64,000 bases of DNA from Streptomyces sp. SID12501 (GTDB lineage: Bacteria > Actinomycetota > Actinomycetes > Streptomycetales > Streptomycetaceae), in contig NZ_JAAGLU010000013.1 of assembly GCF_010550245.1 (NCBI RefSeq), forward strand, positions 177,828 to 241,827, written 5' to 3'. Below the pieces are notes generated by a model that saw only the letters and a list, made by a program, of their open reading frames with translations, had not been told where the DNA came from and made no database searches. How positions within the stretch are numbered: the first letter of the stretch is position 1; each line of letters begins with the position of its first letter. Of this stretch, positions 1 through 8,584 are shown one piece after another. Both the position numbers and the translations under genes were made by a program.

Positions 1-753
1 TGTACGAGGACTACGCTGCCCGGCGGCGCACTGCTCAAGATCGTCAAGGGGTACGAGTATCCGGACCGCCGCGTGGACACGAAGATGTGGACGGCGACCC
101 TCCTCACAGCCGACGGAGCGTCCGTGTCGGTGACCGAGTGGAACGCCGCCGCCCAGAAGGGCTCGCCCATCAGCCGTCCCGAACCTCCGATGTCCAGCAG
201 CCAGTTGAAGACCTTCGTCACCGACCCGGCGTGGCTCAGGGTTGTCAACGCCATTCCCCCGGACCCGGCGACAGAGACCCCGTCGGCGCCGAGCCAGACT
301 CCGGGGGTCGACAGCGGCAGCATCGTGGCCACACTCACCGACCTGCTCCCGAACCACCTCGTGGTGGTCGCCAAGAGCGGCGAGGGGACCGAGTTCGGCT
401 ATGTCGTCGTCGACGACGGCAAGGGCAAGAGCTTCGTCCAGATCAATGTGCAGCCCAACATGGGTGACGTCGAGGGCGAGCTCTTCGGCGCGGGCTCGGG
501 CGCCGTGACTCTGCCCGACGGCATCAAGGTCGTCGTCCGTCAGGGCGCCGGCGACGACAAGGGCAAGGGGCTCGTGATGCGGACCGCCGACGCCATCTGG
601 CCCGACGGTCTGCGGGTGGTCGTCAGCGCCTTCAACTCCGCCAGCCAGATCACCGGCCCGACCCGGGAGAATCCCGCCCTCACCCTCGACCAGCTCAAGG
701 CGATCGCCACCGACTCGAAGTGGCCGGGGCTGCTGCCACCGCCCCCGAACTGA
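1..753 (+). CDS. Hypothetical protein, 5' end outside window
   Basis: The frame is open from the first base of the window, so the gene begins upstream; a GTG at 73 is only an internal candidate start. About 250 residues are visible. The product is soluble-looking and acidic and has two similar halves, each with a WTATLLTADG- or WPDGLRVVVS-like strand followed by a helix ending in a DQLKAIATD or SSQLKTFVTD segment, linked by a Pro/Ser/Thr-rich stretch near residue 75 of the GTG form. It ends in a proline run. I do not recognise the family. Actinomycete genes of this look often follow ECF sigma factors and encode lipoproteins, but the part that would show a lipobox is missing. Confidence 0.7.
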   Translation, partial: CTRTTLPGGALLKIVKGYEYPDRRVDTKMWTATLLTADGASVSVTEWNAAAQKGSPISRPEPPMSSSQLKTFVTDPAWLRVVNAIPPDPATETPSAPSQTPGVDSGSIVATLTDLLPNHLVVVAKSGEGTEFGYVVVDDGKGKSFVQINVQPNMGDVEGELFGAGSGAVTLPDGIKVVVRQGAGDDKGKGLVMRTADAIWPDGLRVVVSAFNSASQITGPTRENPALTLDQLKAIATDSKWPGLLPPPPN

Positions 754-794
754 GCCTGCGTCAAAGGGCTCTGGGCGCTGGATGGGCGAGGGGA

Positions 795-2177
795 TCAGAA
801 GAACTCCGACCACGGCTGGTCCCAGATCTGTTTCACGCAGAGCACCAGGAACAGCAGGCCCGCGATCACCAGCATCGCGTTGCTCAGCAGCCGGTTGCGC
901 CATTCGGCGGGTGTGCGGGAGGAGTTGAGCAGGACCAGCAGGGTGCCGGCCAGGAAGGGGAGGAAGGCCGCGCCCAGGACTCCGTACAGGATGATCAGGC
1001 GGAAGGGCTGGCCCTGGAAGAGCAGGACGATGGGCGGGAAGGTCAGCCACAGCAGGTAGGCCCGGAACGGCCACGATCGTTCGCGGGCGCCCGAGGCGAC
1101 CTCCTCGCCCGTCGTCCGAGTTCCGCGGAAGCGTTCCACGAAGTCCGCGAACATCAGGCTCACGCCGTGCCAGACGCCGATCAGTGAGGTGTAGGAGGTG
1201 GCGAAGAAGCCGATCAGGAAGAATTTCGCGGTCGCCGTGCCGTACTTGTCCTCCAGGATGTCGCTCAGCTGGATCAGGCCCTTGTCGCCGCTCGCGATCG
1301 ACACATTGGCCGAATGCAGCAACTCCGCGCCCACGAACAGCATCGACACCACGAAGATGCCCGTCGTCACGTACGCGACGCGGTTGTCGAGGCGCATCAC
1401 CTTCATCCAGCCGGTGTTCGTCCAGCCCTTCGCGTTGACCCAGTAGCCGTACGCCGCAAGGGTGATGGTGCCGCCCACGCCGCCGACCAGGCCCAGCGTG
1501 TTGAGGATCGAGTCCTTCTCGTCGGGGAGGACGGGCAGCAGGCCGGCGAAGGCGTCCCCGAGGTTCGGGGTGACCCGGATCGCCAGGTAGACCGTGACGA
1601 CGAACATCACGCCCACCAGCACGGTCATGACCTTCTCGAAGACCTCGTACTTGTTGAACCAGACGAAGACCAGGCCGGACAACCCGCACAGGACCGCCCA
1701 CGCCTTGAGGTCCATGACGTCCGGGAACAGCGCCTGGAGCGGCAGCGCGCTCGACGACATCGCCGCCGCGCCGTAGACGAAGCCCCAGATCACGACGTAC
1801 GCGACGAAGAAGTACGTCGTCCAGCGGCCGAGGCTGGCCCAGCCGTCGAAGAGGGTACGGCCGGTGGAGAGGTGCCAGCGGCCGGCCGCCTCGGCGAGGG
1901 AGATCTTGACCAGGCAGCCGAGTACGGCGGCCCACAGGAGGGTGTAGCCGAAGTTGCTGCCGGCGATGAGCGTCGCCACCAGGTCGCCGGCGCCGACGCC
2001 GGTCGCCGCGACGACGATCCCCGGGCCGATGTACTTCCAACTGGACTTACGGGGAGTTGAGTTGGGGCCTGGGGCGTCTGTGGCCCCTGTTTCCGTGGTG
2101 TTCCCTGTGGTGTCCGCCATGTGCGCAAAGAAAGCGCAAAGAGGCCGGAGCGCACAAGAGGGCGTCAGCCGGTTCAC
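795..2177 (-). CDS. Nramp family divalent metal transporter
   Basis: A polytopic membrane protein of 460 residues with about eleven hydrophobic segments. The first contains IGPGIVVAATGVGAGDL, the Nramp TM1 region whose DPGN-like unwound part binds metal; here the usual Asp-Pro-Gly-Asn is replaced by a Gly-rich GAGDL version, so it may belong to a divergent branch, and substrate (Mn, Fe or another cation) cannot be assigned. The GTG at 2177 is preceded by AAAAGGG at suitable spacing. An ATG at 2120 (MADTTG) is the obvious alternative but has no ribosome site. Family membership is clear; transport coupling to protons is family knowledge. It is divergent from the carboxypeptidase gene. Confidence 0.85.
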   Translation of the reverse strand: MNRLTPSCALRPLCAFFAHMADTTGNTTETGATDAPGPNSTPRKSSWKYIGPGIVVAATGVGAGDLVATLIAGSNFGYTLLWAAVLGCLVKISLAEAAGRWHLSTGRTLFDGWASLGRWTTYFFVAYVVIWGFVYGAAAMSSSALPLQALFPDVMDLKAWAVLCGLSGLVFVWFNKYEVFEKVMTVLVGVMFVVTVYLAIRVTPNLGDAFAGLLPVLPDEKDSILNTLGLVGGVGGTITLAAYGYWVNAKGWTNTGWMKVMRLDNRVAYVTTGIFVVSMLFVGAELLHSANVSIASGDKGLIQLSDILEDKYGTATAKFFLIGFFATSYTSLIGVWHGVSLMFADFVERFRGTRTTGEEVASGARERSWPFRAYLLWLTFPPIVLLFQGQPFRLIILYGVLGAAFLPFLAGTLLVLLNSSRTPAEWRNRLLSNAMLVIAGLLFLVLCVKQIWDQPWSEFF

Positions 2178-2330
2178 GCCATCACCCTTTTAGGCGCTCT
2201 TGACCTGGCCATGTCATAGCCGGACGATGGCGCCACACCCGCATCAGTCCGTCGCACCGAAGAACCACCCCCCGCTCCACTCCCCCAGCTTCCGGAGACC
2301 CCGGAACTCCCGGAGAAATCAGGAGACTTC

Positions 2331-3692
2331 ATGCGACTTCGTATCCGAGGCTCAGGTGCCCGAGGCGGCAGACGGTCCGCCGCCGCTGTCGGCCTGCTGT
2401 CCCTCGCCCTCGCCGTCGGCCTCACCTCCACCACACCCGACGACGCCACCGCGACCAGCGCCAAGCGCCCGGCGGCCTCGGCGGACGACATCCGCCAGTA
2501 CGAGATCAACTTCGCGAACTCGACGTCCGACGTCCGCACCGACATCATGGCGTCGGGTGTGACCGTGGACGAGGCCGACGAGGAGAGGGTCGTGGTCTCC
2601 GGCCGCGCCGAGCAGGCCAGAAAACTCGCCCAACGCGGTTACGAGATAACCCTGTTGGGCTCGGCCCCCGACCGCTCCAGCAGCGCCGACGACGTACGTC
2701 TGCTCGACTTCCCCACGGCCGACTCCACCTATCACAACTACGCGGAGATGACGACGGAGATCAACTCCCTCGTCTCGGCCAACTCCTCCATCGCCAGCCA
2801 GCGGGTCATCGGTACCTCGTACTCGGGCCGGAACATCGTCGCCATCAAGCTCAGCGACAACGTCGGTACCGACGAGGCCGAGCCCGAGGTGCTGTTCACC
2901 CACCACCAGCACGCCCGTGAGCACCTCACCGTCGAGATGGCGCTCTACCTGCTGCGCAATCTGACGTCCACCTACGCCACCGACTCCCGGGTCAAGGCGA
3001 TGATCGACTCCCGTGAGATCTGGATCGTCCCGGACCTCAACCCGGACGGCGGCGAGTACGACATCGCGACCGGCTCGTACCGTTCGTGGCGCAAGAACCG
3101 TCAGCCCAACAGCGGTTCGTCGAACGTCGGTACCGACATGAACCGCAACTGGAACTACCAGTGGGGCTGCTGCGGCGGTTCCTCCGGCTCGACGTCCTCG
3201 GAGACCTACCGGGGTACGGCCCCCGAGTCCGCGCCCGAGGTCAAGGTGGTCGCCAACTTCGTCCGCAGCCGGGTCGTCGGCGGCGTCCAGCAGATCAGGA
3301 CGGGCATCGACTTCCACACGTACAGCGAACTGGTGCTGTGGCCCTTCGGGTACACGACCGCCAACACCACGACGGGCATGACCCAGGACGACCGGGACGC
3401 CTTCGCCACGGTCGGCGGGAAGATGGCCGCGAGCAACGGCTACACGCCCGAGCAGTCGAGCGACCTGTACATCACGGACGGCTCGATCGACGACTACCTC
3501 TGGGGCAGTCAGAAGATCTTCGCGTACACCTTCGAGATGTATCCGACGTCCAGCTCGGGTGGCGGCTTCTATCCGCCCGACGAGGTGATCGCCCGGGAGA
3601 CGGCCCGTAACCGGGACGCGGTGCTGCAGCTGCTGGAGAACTCCGACTGCATGTACCGGTCCATCGGGAAGCAGGCGCAGTACTGCGCCTGA
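2331..3692 (+). CDS. Secreted zinc carboxypeptidase, M14 family
   Basis: A 453-residue exported metallopeptidase. The N-terminus is arginine-rich (MRLRIRGSGARGGRRS) followed by a hydrophobic stretch, so it is a signal peptide, possibly of Tat type. A propeptide-like segment precedes the catalytic domain, which starts near residue 120. The zinc ligands HxxE lie in THHQHAREHLTVEM near residues 190-200, the substrate-binding NR pair in TDMNRNWNYQW near 266, and the catalytic Glu in YTFEMYP near 400. Paired cysteines (CC after the NR motif and near the C-terminus) suggest disulfides. It resembles carboxypeptidase T-like enzymes that trim C-terminal residues from peptides outside the cell. AGGAGAC precedes the ATG. 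Confidence 0.92.
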   Translation: MRLRIRGSGARGGRRSAAAVGLLSLALAVGLTSTTPDDATATSAKRPAASADDIRQYEINFANSTSDVRTDIMASGVTVDEADEERVVVSGRAEQARKLAQRGYEITLLGSAPDRSSSADDVRLLDFPTADSTYHNYAEMTTEINSLVSANSSIASQRVIGTSYSGRNIVAIKLSDNVGTDEAEPEVLFTHHQHAREHLTVEMALYLLRNLTSTYATDSRVKAMIDSREIWIVPDLNPDGGEYDIATGSYRSWRKNRQPNSGSSNVGTDMNRNWNYQWGCCGGSSGSTSSETYRGTAPESAPEVKVVANFVRSRVVGGVQQIRTGIDFHTYSELVLWPFGYTTANTTTGMTQDDRDAFATVGGKMAASNGYTPEQSSDLYITDGSIDDYLWGSQKIFAYTFEMYPTSSSGGGFYPPDEVIARETARNRDAVLQLLENSDCMYRSIGKQAQYCA

Positions 3693-3738
3693 CGGGCATC
3701 TGAGGTGGTGGGGAGCTGCGGGTCGGCTTGGGACCGGC

Positions 3739-3770
3739 CGCGCAGTTCCCCGCGCCCCCTAAGGGGCGCT
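3739..3770. repeat. Interspersed repeat, copy 1
   Basis: The core CGCAGTTCCCCGCGCCCC followed by a short hairpin (GCGCCCCCT/AAGGGGCGC) recurs at 19345-19376. Here it carries the stop codon of the acidic protein gene and may act as a 3' hairpin for both convergent genes. Confidence 0.6.
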
Positions 3771-4376
3771 CTTCTCGACCTCGACCTCGGCCTCGGAAAC
3801 CTCGGCCTCGGATTCGTCCGCGTCCGTGGCCGTAGCCGCGTCCGTGGCTTCGTCCTCGGCTTCGGCGTCCTCGAAGTAGGTGTCCAGGACCGCGTCCAGC
3901 TCCGTTTCCCACTCCTGGTGCTGGGACTTCACCTTCGCTTCGATCTCGACCGGGTACCAGCGGCGGTCCGGGGTGTGGATCGTCACCGTGAACCGCTTGC
4001 CGAAGCGGGACGTCTCCGTCTCCACGGCCCCGATCTCGTCCCAGCGGAACTCGCACTCCTGGTCGTCCAGGTAGAGCCGTACGCCCCTGTGGTCGGCGAT
4101 GATCTTCGCCCGGCGGTCGGACGCCTCGAAGGCGGGGCCATCGACCTCGGGGGTCTCCGCCTCTGCCTCCGCTTCCCCTTCCGGCGCCGGGGTGGCGTCT
4201 TCCGGGGCGACTTCCTCCACCTCGGCATCCTTCACCGGGTCCGGACCCCCGTCCTCCGGCTCGGCCGGCACGGGTGAAGTGAGCCCGGGGATGGCCGCAG
4301 GGTCGACCGCGGCGGTTTCCAGGGGCTTGCTGCTCGAACCTATGCGCTGCTCCACAGGCCGAAGTATGGCGGACAT
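3759..4376 (-). CDS. Acidic cytosolic protein of unknown function
   Basis: About 205 residues from the ATG at 4376 (MSAILRPVEQ); a longer in-frame extension to 4523 has no credible ribosome site. The first 75 and last 45 residues are low-complexity, rich in Glu, Ala and Asp. The middle (about residues 85-160) is ordered: DRRAKIIADHRGVRLYLDDQ, then a beta-rich stretch with FRWDEIGAVE and RRWYPVEIEAK, the pattern of a small PH-like or bacterial PH-type barrel seen in Streptomyces proteins. No signal peptide or membrane segment. The stop codon lies in a repeat hairpin. Function unknown; the fold remark is an inference from pattern only. Confidence 0.7.
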   Translation of the reverse strand: MSAILRPVEQRIGSSSKPLETAAVDPAAIPGLTSPVPAEPEDGGPDPVKDAEVEEVAPEDATPAPEGEAEAEAETPEVDGPAFEASDRRAKIIADHRGVRLYLDDQECEFRWDEIGAVETETSRFGKRFTVTIHTPDRRWYPVEIEAKVKSQHQEWETELDAVLDTYFEDAEAEDEATDAATATDADESEAEVSEAEVEVEKSAP

Positions 4377-4429
4377 TGCTGTGTCATGGGACAGCAGGGG
4401 CCACAGAGATCCGGAGAGATCCGAAGAGA

Positions 4430-4690
4430 TCACTGGATCTGCACGAACAGGCTCAGTACGGCCGCCACCGCGAACCCCGTCGCCGGACCCTGGGCGACGC
4501 ACGGCACCACGGAGATCGGACACGCGAGGACGATCACCGGCAGGCCGATGTCGTCGAAGGTGTCGGAGAGTGCCTGGAGAGTGTCCGCGCGACCCCGCCG
4601 GCCTTGAGGATCGCGCCGAAGACCCCGCCGGCGCCGACCACGGGCGGGATGCTGCCGACCGGCTCGAGGGACGCGGTGGACGTCGCGCCC
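4430..4690 (-). pseudogene. GntP-type gluconate/acid permease remnant
   Basis: The minus strand reads a stretch typical of GntP family permeases: TSTASLEPVGSIPPVVGAGG, then VFGAILKAGGVARTLS, then after a frame change DTFDDIGLPVIVLA and VAQGPAT before a stop. The frame is broken by an 11-bp direct duplication (GGAGAGTGCCT at 4565-4575, with GGAGAGTG repeated from 4576); deleting one copy restores RTLSDTFDDIGLPV. The N-terminal two thirds are absent, and the segment after VAQGPAT jumps to a short C-terminus, so an internal deletion is also likely. GntP permeases commonly accompany RidA/IclR/kinase/D-amino-acid genes, which fits the neighbours. Confidence 0.75.
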
Positions 4691-4751
4691 ACGCGGCGGA
4701 GCCGCAGATCGGACACGGCCCCGCGCCCCTGAGGGGCCACCGGTGTGGGAC

Positions 4752-5165
4752 TCAGCTGTCCAGTACCGCCAGCGCGTCGATCTCGATCAGGAGCCCGGCG
4801 GGCAGACCGACGTACACCGTGGTGCGGGCGGCCGGGGGCGCGGTGAGGGCCTGCTCCGCGAAGTAGGTGTTGTAGATGCCGTTCATCTCGGCGAAGTGGT
4901 CCACGTCCGTGAGGTAGACGCGGATCATCATCACGTCGTCCCAGCTCGCTCCGCCCTCCTCCAGGATCGCCTTGACGTTGGCGAGGGTCTGGAGGGTCTG
5001 TTCGGCCAGGGTCGGGCCGGCGGGCGTGGGGGGCTGTCCCTCGACGGCGGGCAGGAAGCCGACCTGACCTGCGACCTGGAGGATGTTCCCCTTCTTCACG
5101 CCGTGGGAGAACCTGGCGGGCGGGGCGGTGTGGGTCTTGGGGACGAGGGCGATCTTGTCTGTCAC
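4752..5165 (-). CDS. RidA family enamine/imine deaminase
   Basis: A 137-residue protein of the YjgF/YER057c/UK114 (RidA) family, which hydrolyses reactive enamine/imine intermediates released by PLP dehydratases. Visible family features are the ILQVAGQVGFLPAVEG strand region, the WDDVMMIRVYLTD segment, and a C-terminal ARTTVYVGLPAGLLIEIDALAV strand with the Arg that binds the substrate carboxylate. Start is GTG at 5165, whose bases overlap the TGA of the IclR gene (GTGA), so translation is probably coupled. A RidA beside a D-amino-acid dehydratase makes chemical sense: it would clear the 2-aminoacrylate-type product. Confidence 0.9.
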   Translation of the reverse strand: MTDKIALVPKTHTAPPARFSHGVKKGNILQVAGQVGFLPAVEGQPPTPAGPTLAEQTLQTLANVKAILEEGGASWDDVMMIRVYLTDVDHFAEMNGIYNTYFAEQALTAPPAARTTVYVGLPAGLLIEIDALAVLDS

Positions 5166-5962
5166 GAACCGTTCTCCTTCGCGAGCGTGGGTGTGGGCGT
5201 AGGGGTGGGCGTGAGGGTGGAGGTCCTGCCGGAGTACTCGCCGCTGATGGCATCCGCCGTACGGCGGACCAGCGGGAGCAGGGTGAGGAGTTCGTCGGCG
5301 GTGACGACGACGTTGGGGGCGGAGACGGACATGGCGGCGACCAAGCGTCCGTCGGTACCGCTGATGGGGGCCGCGACGCAGTTGATGGACTCCTCGTGAC
5401 CCCCGAGGTCGGTGGCCCAGCCCTGGTCGCGCACCTTCTCCAACTCCCGCAGGAAAGCAGGGGCGTTGGGGGTGGAGCGGGAGGTGTACATGGGGTAGTC
5501 GAACTTGTCGGCGACGGCACGCCGCTCGGGCTCCGGCAGATCGGCGAGGAGCAGCTTGGCGACGGCGGCGACGGTGATGGCGACGGGCTTGCCGATCCGC
5601 GAGTACATGCGCACCGGGTAGCGGCTCTCGACCTTGTCGATGTAGAGGACCTCGCCCTCCTCGTGCACGGCGAGGTGGACGGTGTGCCCGCACTGCTCGT
5701 TGAGGCGTACGAGGTGGGGGTGGGCGATCTCCCGGATGTCGAGGTTCTCGACGGCTTCCTGGGCGAGCGCGAAGAGGCGGGCGCCGAGGCGGTAGCGCTG
5801 GTCGGACTGGCGGTAGACGAGTCCGTGCTCGTGCAGGGTGCGCAGCAGCCGCAGGGCGGTGGACTTGTGGACGCCGAGCCGGTCGGCGACCCGGCCGAGG
5901 TCGGCGGGGCCCTCGGCGAGCAACGGCAGGATGCTCAGCGCGCGGTCGACGGTCTGGCTCAT
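5162..5962 (-). CDS. IclR family transcriptional regulator
   Basis: A 266-residue regulator. The N-terminal winged helix-turn-helix (ADLGRVADRLGVHKSTALRL, about residues 20-40) is followed by the IclR effector domain with GKPVAITVAAVAKLLLADLP and the conserved GGHEESINCVAAPI region. The C-terminus ends in a TPTPTPTPTL run encoded by a short tandem repeat. GAGGAGG precedes the ATG at 5962, which overlaps the TGA of the kinase gene (ATGA). It is the natural regulator of the surrounding operon and of the divergent dehydratase gene; a perfect 9-bp-arm palindrome at 7167-7191 is its candidate operator. Effector unknown, probably a D-amino or sugar acid. Confidence 0.92.
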   Translation of the reverse strand: MSQTVDRALSILPLLAEGPADLGRVADRLGVHKSTALRLLRTLHEHGLVYRQSDQRYRLGARLFALAQEAVENLDIREIAHPHLVRLNEQCGHTVHLAVHEEGEVLYIDKVESRYPVRMYSRIGKPVAITVAAVAKLLLADLPEPERRAVADKFDYPMYTSRSTPNAPAFLRELEKVRDQGWATDLGGHEESINCVAAPISGTDGRLVAAMSVSAPNVVVTADELLTLLPLVRRTADAISGEYSGRTSTLTPTPTPTPTLAKENGS

Positions 5963-7071
5963 GGGGTGCGTACCTCCTCGGGGGCCTGCGCGGCTTGCGT
6001 CCAGCCGGGGCCGAGTCGAAGTGTCCCCCACGCCGCGCTGTCGAGAGCGGCCAGCCGGTCGGCGTGGTCGCGGGCGGGCGGTGCGGCGAGGTCGCCGGGG
6101 GCGGTGAGGGAGGCGGCGGCCATGAGGTGGCCGTGCCGGATGCGGTCCCGTACGGGGAGACCCCTGAGGGTGGCGGAGAGGAACCCGGCGGCGAAGGCGT
6201 CGCCGGCGCCCACGGCCGCGACGACGTCGACGTGGGGCGCCCGGACGTGGGTGGAGACACAGTCGGCGTCCTCCAGCCCGGCCGGCCTGGCCAGTCCACC
6301 CAATCCACTCAGCCCGTCGGGGTCCCTGTCGAAGGCGACGGCCCCACCCCTGCCCTGTTTGACGACGACGAGCCCCGGCTCGGGCAGCGCCTCCGCGATA
6401 TCGCCCGCGCCACACAGCCCCCACGCGGCCTCCGCCTCGTCGGCGCCGACGAAGACGAGGTCGGCCCGGCGCGCCAGGTCGAGGAGGACTCGCGGGCCGT
6501 CCACGTCCGCCCACAGCCCCTCGCGGAAGTTCACGTCGAAGGAGACGAGCGGCCGCCCCGGCCGGGCCTCGGTCAGCTCCCACAGGAGGTCGAGACAGTC
6601 ACCGGACAGGGCCGCCGTGATCCCGGACAGATGCAGCACCCGCCCCGCGCGCGCCGCCGCCAGGTCCACGTTCTCCGCCGACAGCACCGAGGCCGCCGAC
6701 CCGGCCCGGTAGTACGCCACCTCGTGCGCGCCGGTCGCCCGGTCCCCCGCCGTACGGAAGTACACACCCGTCGGACGCGCCGGATCACGCCGTACGGACG
6801 CCACGTCCACGCCGTACGACCCGATCGCCTCAACCAGGTGGTCGCCGAAGCCGTCGTCGCCGACGCGGCTGATCCAGCGGGCGGAGTGACCGGCGGCGGC
6901 GAGGGCGCACGCCACGTTGGACTCGGCGCCGCCGATGGCACGCTCGAAGGACGGTACGTCGGCGAGGCGGCCCGGCCGGGAGGGCAGGAAGGTGACCATG
7001 GACTCGCCGAGCGCGACGACGTCCACGATCTCCACCACGTCGAGGGCATTGCGGGAGCCCGTGATGGTCAC
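5959..7071 (-). CDS. PfkB family carbohydrate kinase
   Basis: A 370-residue ribokinase/PfkB family kinase, probably for 2-keto-3-deoxygluconate or a related sugar acid. The first signature includes AIGGAESNVACALAAAGH (about 45-62); the C-terminal signature GAGDAFAAGF starts at about residue 288 and holds the catalytic Asp and anion hole. GTG at 7071 is preceded by GAGGAGC. It is the first gene of a coupled kinase-IclR-RidA run. Related Streptomyces clusters pair this kinase with a GntP permease and D-amino-acid enzymes; here the permease is dead. Substrate assignment is inference. Confidence 0.9.
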   Translation of the reverse strand: MTITGSRNALDVVEIVDVVALGESMVTFLPSRPGRLADVPSFERAIGGAESNVACALAAAGHSARWISRVGDDGFGDHLVEAIGSYGVDVASVRRDPARPTGVYFRTAGDRATGAHEVAYYRAGSAASVLSAENVDLAAARAGRVLHLSGITAALSGDCLDLLWELTEARPGRPLVSFDVNFREGLWADVDGPRVLLDLARRADLVFVGADEAEAAWGLCGAGDIAEALPEPGLVVVKQGRGGAVAFDRDPDGLSGLGGLARPAGLEDADCVSTHVRAPHVDVVAAVGAGDAFAAGFLSATLRGLPVRDRIRHGHLMAAASLTAPGDLAAPPARDHADRLAALDSAAWGTLRLGPGWTQAAQAPEEVRTP

Positions 7072-7116
7072 GATCGTCGTAGCTCCTCGGTGATGGGGGG
7101 GGAGGCGGCGGCTCCG

Positions 7117-7145
7117 TTGACCCCGCGTTGGCGAGATGTTAGACA
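7117..7145 (+). promoter_or_regulatory. Candidate promoter of the dehydratase gene
   Basis: TTGACC at 7117-7122 and TAGACA at 7140-7145 are separated by 17 bp, matching the Streptomyces housekeeping pattern. The palindrome at 7167-7191 lies just downstream, where a bound repressor would block transcription. Confidence 0.5.
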
Positions 7146-7166
7146 GCGGTAAGCGATATACGCAAT

Positions 7167-7191
7167 GCTCGTTGCAAGCAGTGCAACGAGC
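7167..7191. promoter_or_regulatory. Perfect inverted repeat, candidate IclR operator
   Basis: GCTCGTTGC at 7167-7175 and its exact complement GCAACGAGC at 7183-7191 are separated by 7 bp. It sits between the divergent kinase operon and the dehydratase gene. IclR proteins bind palindromes of this size. Confidence 0.6.
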
Positions 7192-7219
7192 TGAACGAGA
7201 CCGAATGAGAGAGATCCCC

Positions 7220-8524
7220 ATGGGCACCGATAGCACCGGGGCGCTCGCCCGGCTGGCCGCCGAACGCGTCGACGCCCGCTTCAAGGGCCTCCCGCCGGAC
7301 TCCGACGGCCTGACCGTCGGCGAGCTGGCCGCCCAGCGCCGCAGCCTCTTCACCGGCGGCTTCACCACCCCCGTGCTGGCCCTCTCCGCCGAGCGCCTCA
7401 CCCACAACCTGGAACTGATGGAGACGTACGCGGCCCGCCACGGCCTATCCTTCGCCCCGCACGGCAAGACCTCCATGGCCCCCCAGCTCTTCCAACGCCA
7501 GATCGACCACGGCGCCTGGGGCATCACCCTCGCGGTCCCCCACCAGGTGCGCGTCGCCCGCGCCTTCGGCATCCAACGGGTCTTCCTGGCCAACGAGTTG
7601 GTCGACCCGGCGGCCCTGCGCTGGATCGCCGCGGAACTGGCCGCCGACCCGGACTTCCGGTTCGTCTGTTACGTCGACTCCGTGCGCGGGGTGGAACTGA
7701 TGGACGCGGCTCTCACGGAGGCGGGGGCAGGTGCCCGCCCACTGGACGTGGTCGTCGAACTCGGCGCCGGCGAGGGCGCCCGAACCGGCGTGCGCACGGA
7801 GGCCCAGTGCGCGGCGGTCGCGGACGCCGTGGCCGCCGTACCGTCTCTGCGGCTGGTCGGGGTCGCGGGGTACGAGGGCGAGGTGCCGCAGGCCGACCCG
7901 GAGCGGGTGCGGGCATGGCTGCGGAGGCTGGTGGCGCTGGCGGCGGACTTCGACAAGGCGGGGCGGTTCGCCGATGCGTCCCTTGAGGAGATCGTGGTGA
8001 GCGCGGGCGGCAGCGCCTGGTTCGACGCGGTCGCCGACGTGTTCGTGGAGATCCCCGAACTGTCGCTTCCTGTGCTGAAGTTGCTGCGCTCGGGGGCGTA
8101 CGTCTCGCACGACGACGGCCGCTATCGCGAGGTCACCCCGTTCAACCGGGTCCCCGAGGAGGGCGCCCTGGAGCCCGCCTTCCGCCTGTGGACGCAGGTC
8201 GTCTCCCGCCCCTCCCCCGAGCAGGCCTTCGTCAACGCGGGCAAGCGGGACGCGGCGTACGACCTGGACCTGCCGGTGGCCCAGGTGGTCCGCAGGGAGG
8301 GCGCCACAGAGGGGGCTGTCGAGCGGCCCGGCACCGGCATCTCGGTCACCGGGCTCTCCGACCAGCACGCCTGGCTGAGCACGACCCCGGAAGCGGATCT
8401 GGAGGTCGGCGACTGGCTGGGCCTGGGCCTGTCCCACCCGTGCACGTCCTTCGACAAGTGGCAGCTGATCCCGGTCGCGGAGGCGGACGGCACGGTCGTC
8501 GAGTACATCCGCACGTTCTTCTGA
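7220..8524 (+). CDS. D-serine/D-threonine dehydratase-like PLP enzyme
   Basis: A 434-residue fold-type III PLP enzyme with an alanine-racemase-like barrel and a C-terminal metal domain. Lys83 in FAPHGKTSMAPQL is the expected PLP lysine. The C-terminal LGLSHPCTSFDKW supplies the His and Cys that bind zinc in eukaryotic-type D-serine dehydratases, so the reaction is probably loss of water and ammonia from a D-hydroxy amino acid, or the related D-threonine aldolase reaction. The ATG at 7220 (MGTDSTG) follows GAGAGAG; ATG 7205 is an alternative. It is divergent from the RidA operon, and the D-aminoacylase follows at 61 bp, consistent with a D-amino-acid catabolic pathway. Confidence 0.88.
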   Translation: MGTDSTGALARLAAERVDARFKGLPPDSDGLTVGELAAQRRSLFTGGFTTPVLALSAERLTHNLELMETYAARHGLSFAPHGKTSMAPQLFQRQIDHGAWGITLAVPHQVRVARAFGIQRVFLANELVDPAALRWIAAELAADPDFRFVCYVDSVRGVELMDAALTEAGAGARPLDVVVELGAGEGARTGVRTEAQCAAVADAVAAVPSLRLVGVAGYEGEVPQADPERVRAWLRRLVALAADFDKAGRFADASLEEIVVSAGGSAWFDAVADVFVEIPELSLPVLKLLRSGAYVSHDDGRYREVTPFNRVPEEGALEPAFRLWTQVVSRPSPEQAFVNAGKRDAAYDLDLPVAQVVRREGATEGAVERPGTGISVTGLSDQHAWLSTTPEADLEVGDWLGLGLSHPCTSFDKWQLIPVAEADGTVVEYIRTFF

Positions 8525-8570
8525 TCTCCAATCTCAGATCTCCAATCTCAGATCTCCAATCTCCAACTGC
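8523..8570 (+). repeat. Heptamer-period tandem repeat
   Basis: Three 14-bp units (GATCTCCAATCTCA at 8523, 8537, and a variant at 8551), each made of two related 7-mers. The array begins in the stop codon region of the dehydratase and fills the gap before the D-aminoacylase ribosome site. Confidence 0.85.
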
Positions 8571-8584
8571 TGAGGAGACCCGGC

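Noticed and set aside
2352..3317. A 321-codon minus-strand frame over the carboxypeptidase
   Set aside because: Val/Arg/Gly-rich shadow; the plus strand holds the M14 catalytic motifs.
4099..4866. A 255-codon plus-strand frame
   Set aside because: Low-complexity Ser/Gly and Arg-rich shadow of the acidic protein and GntP remnant.
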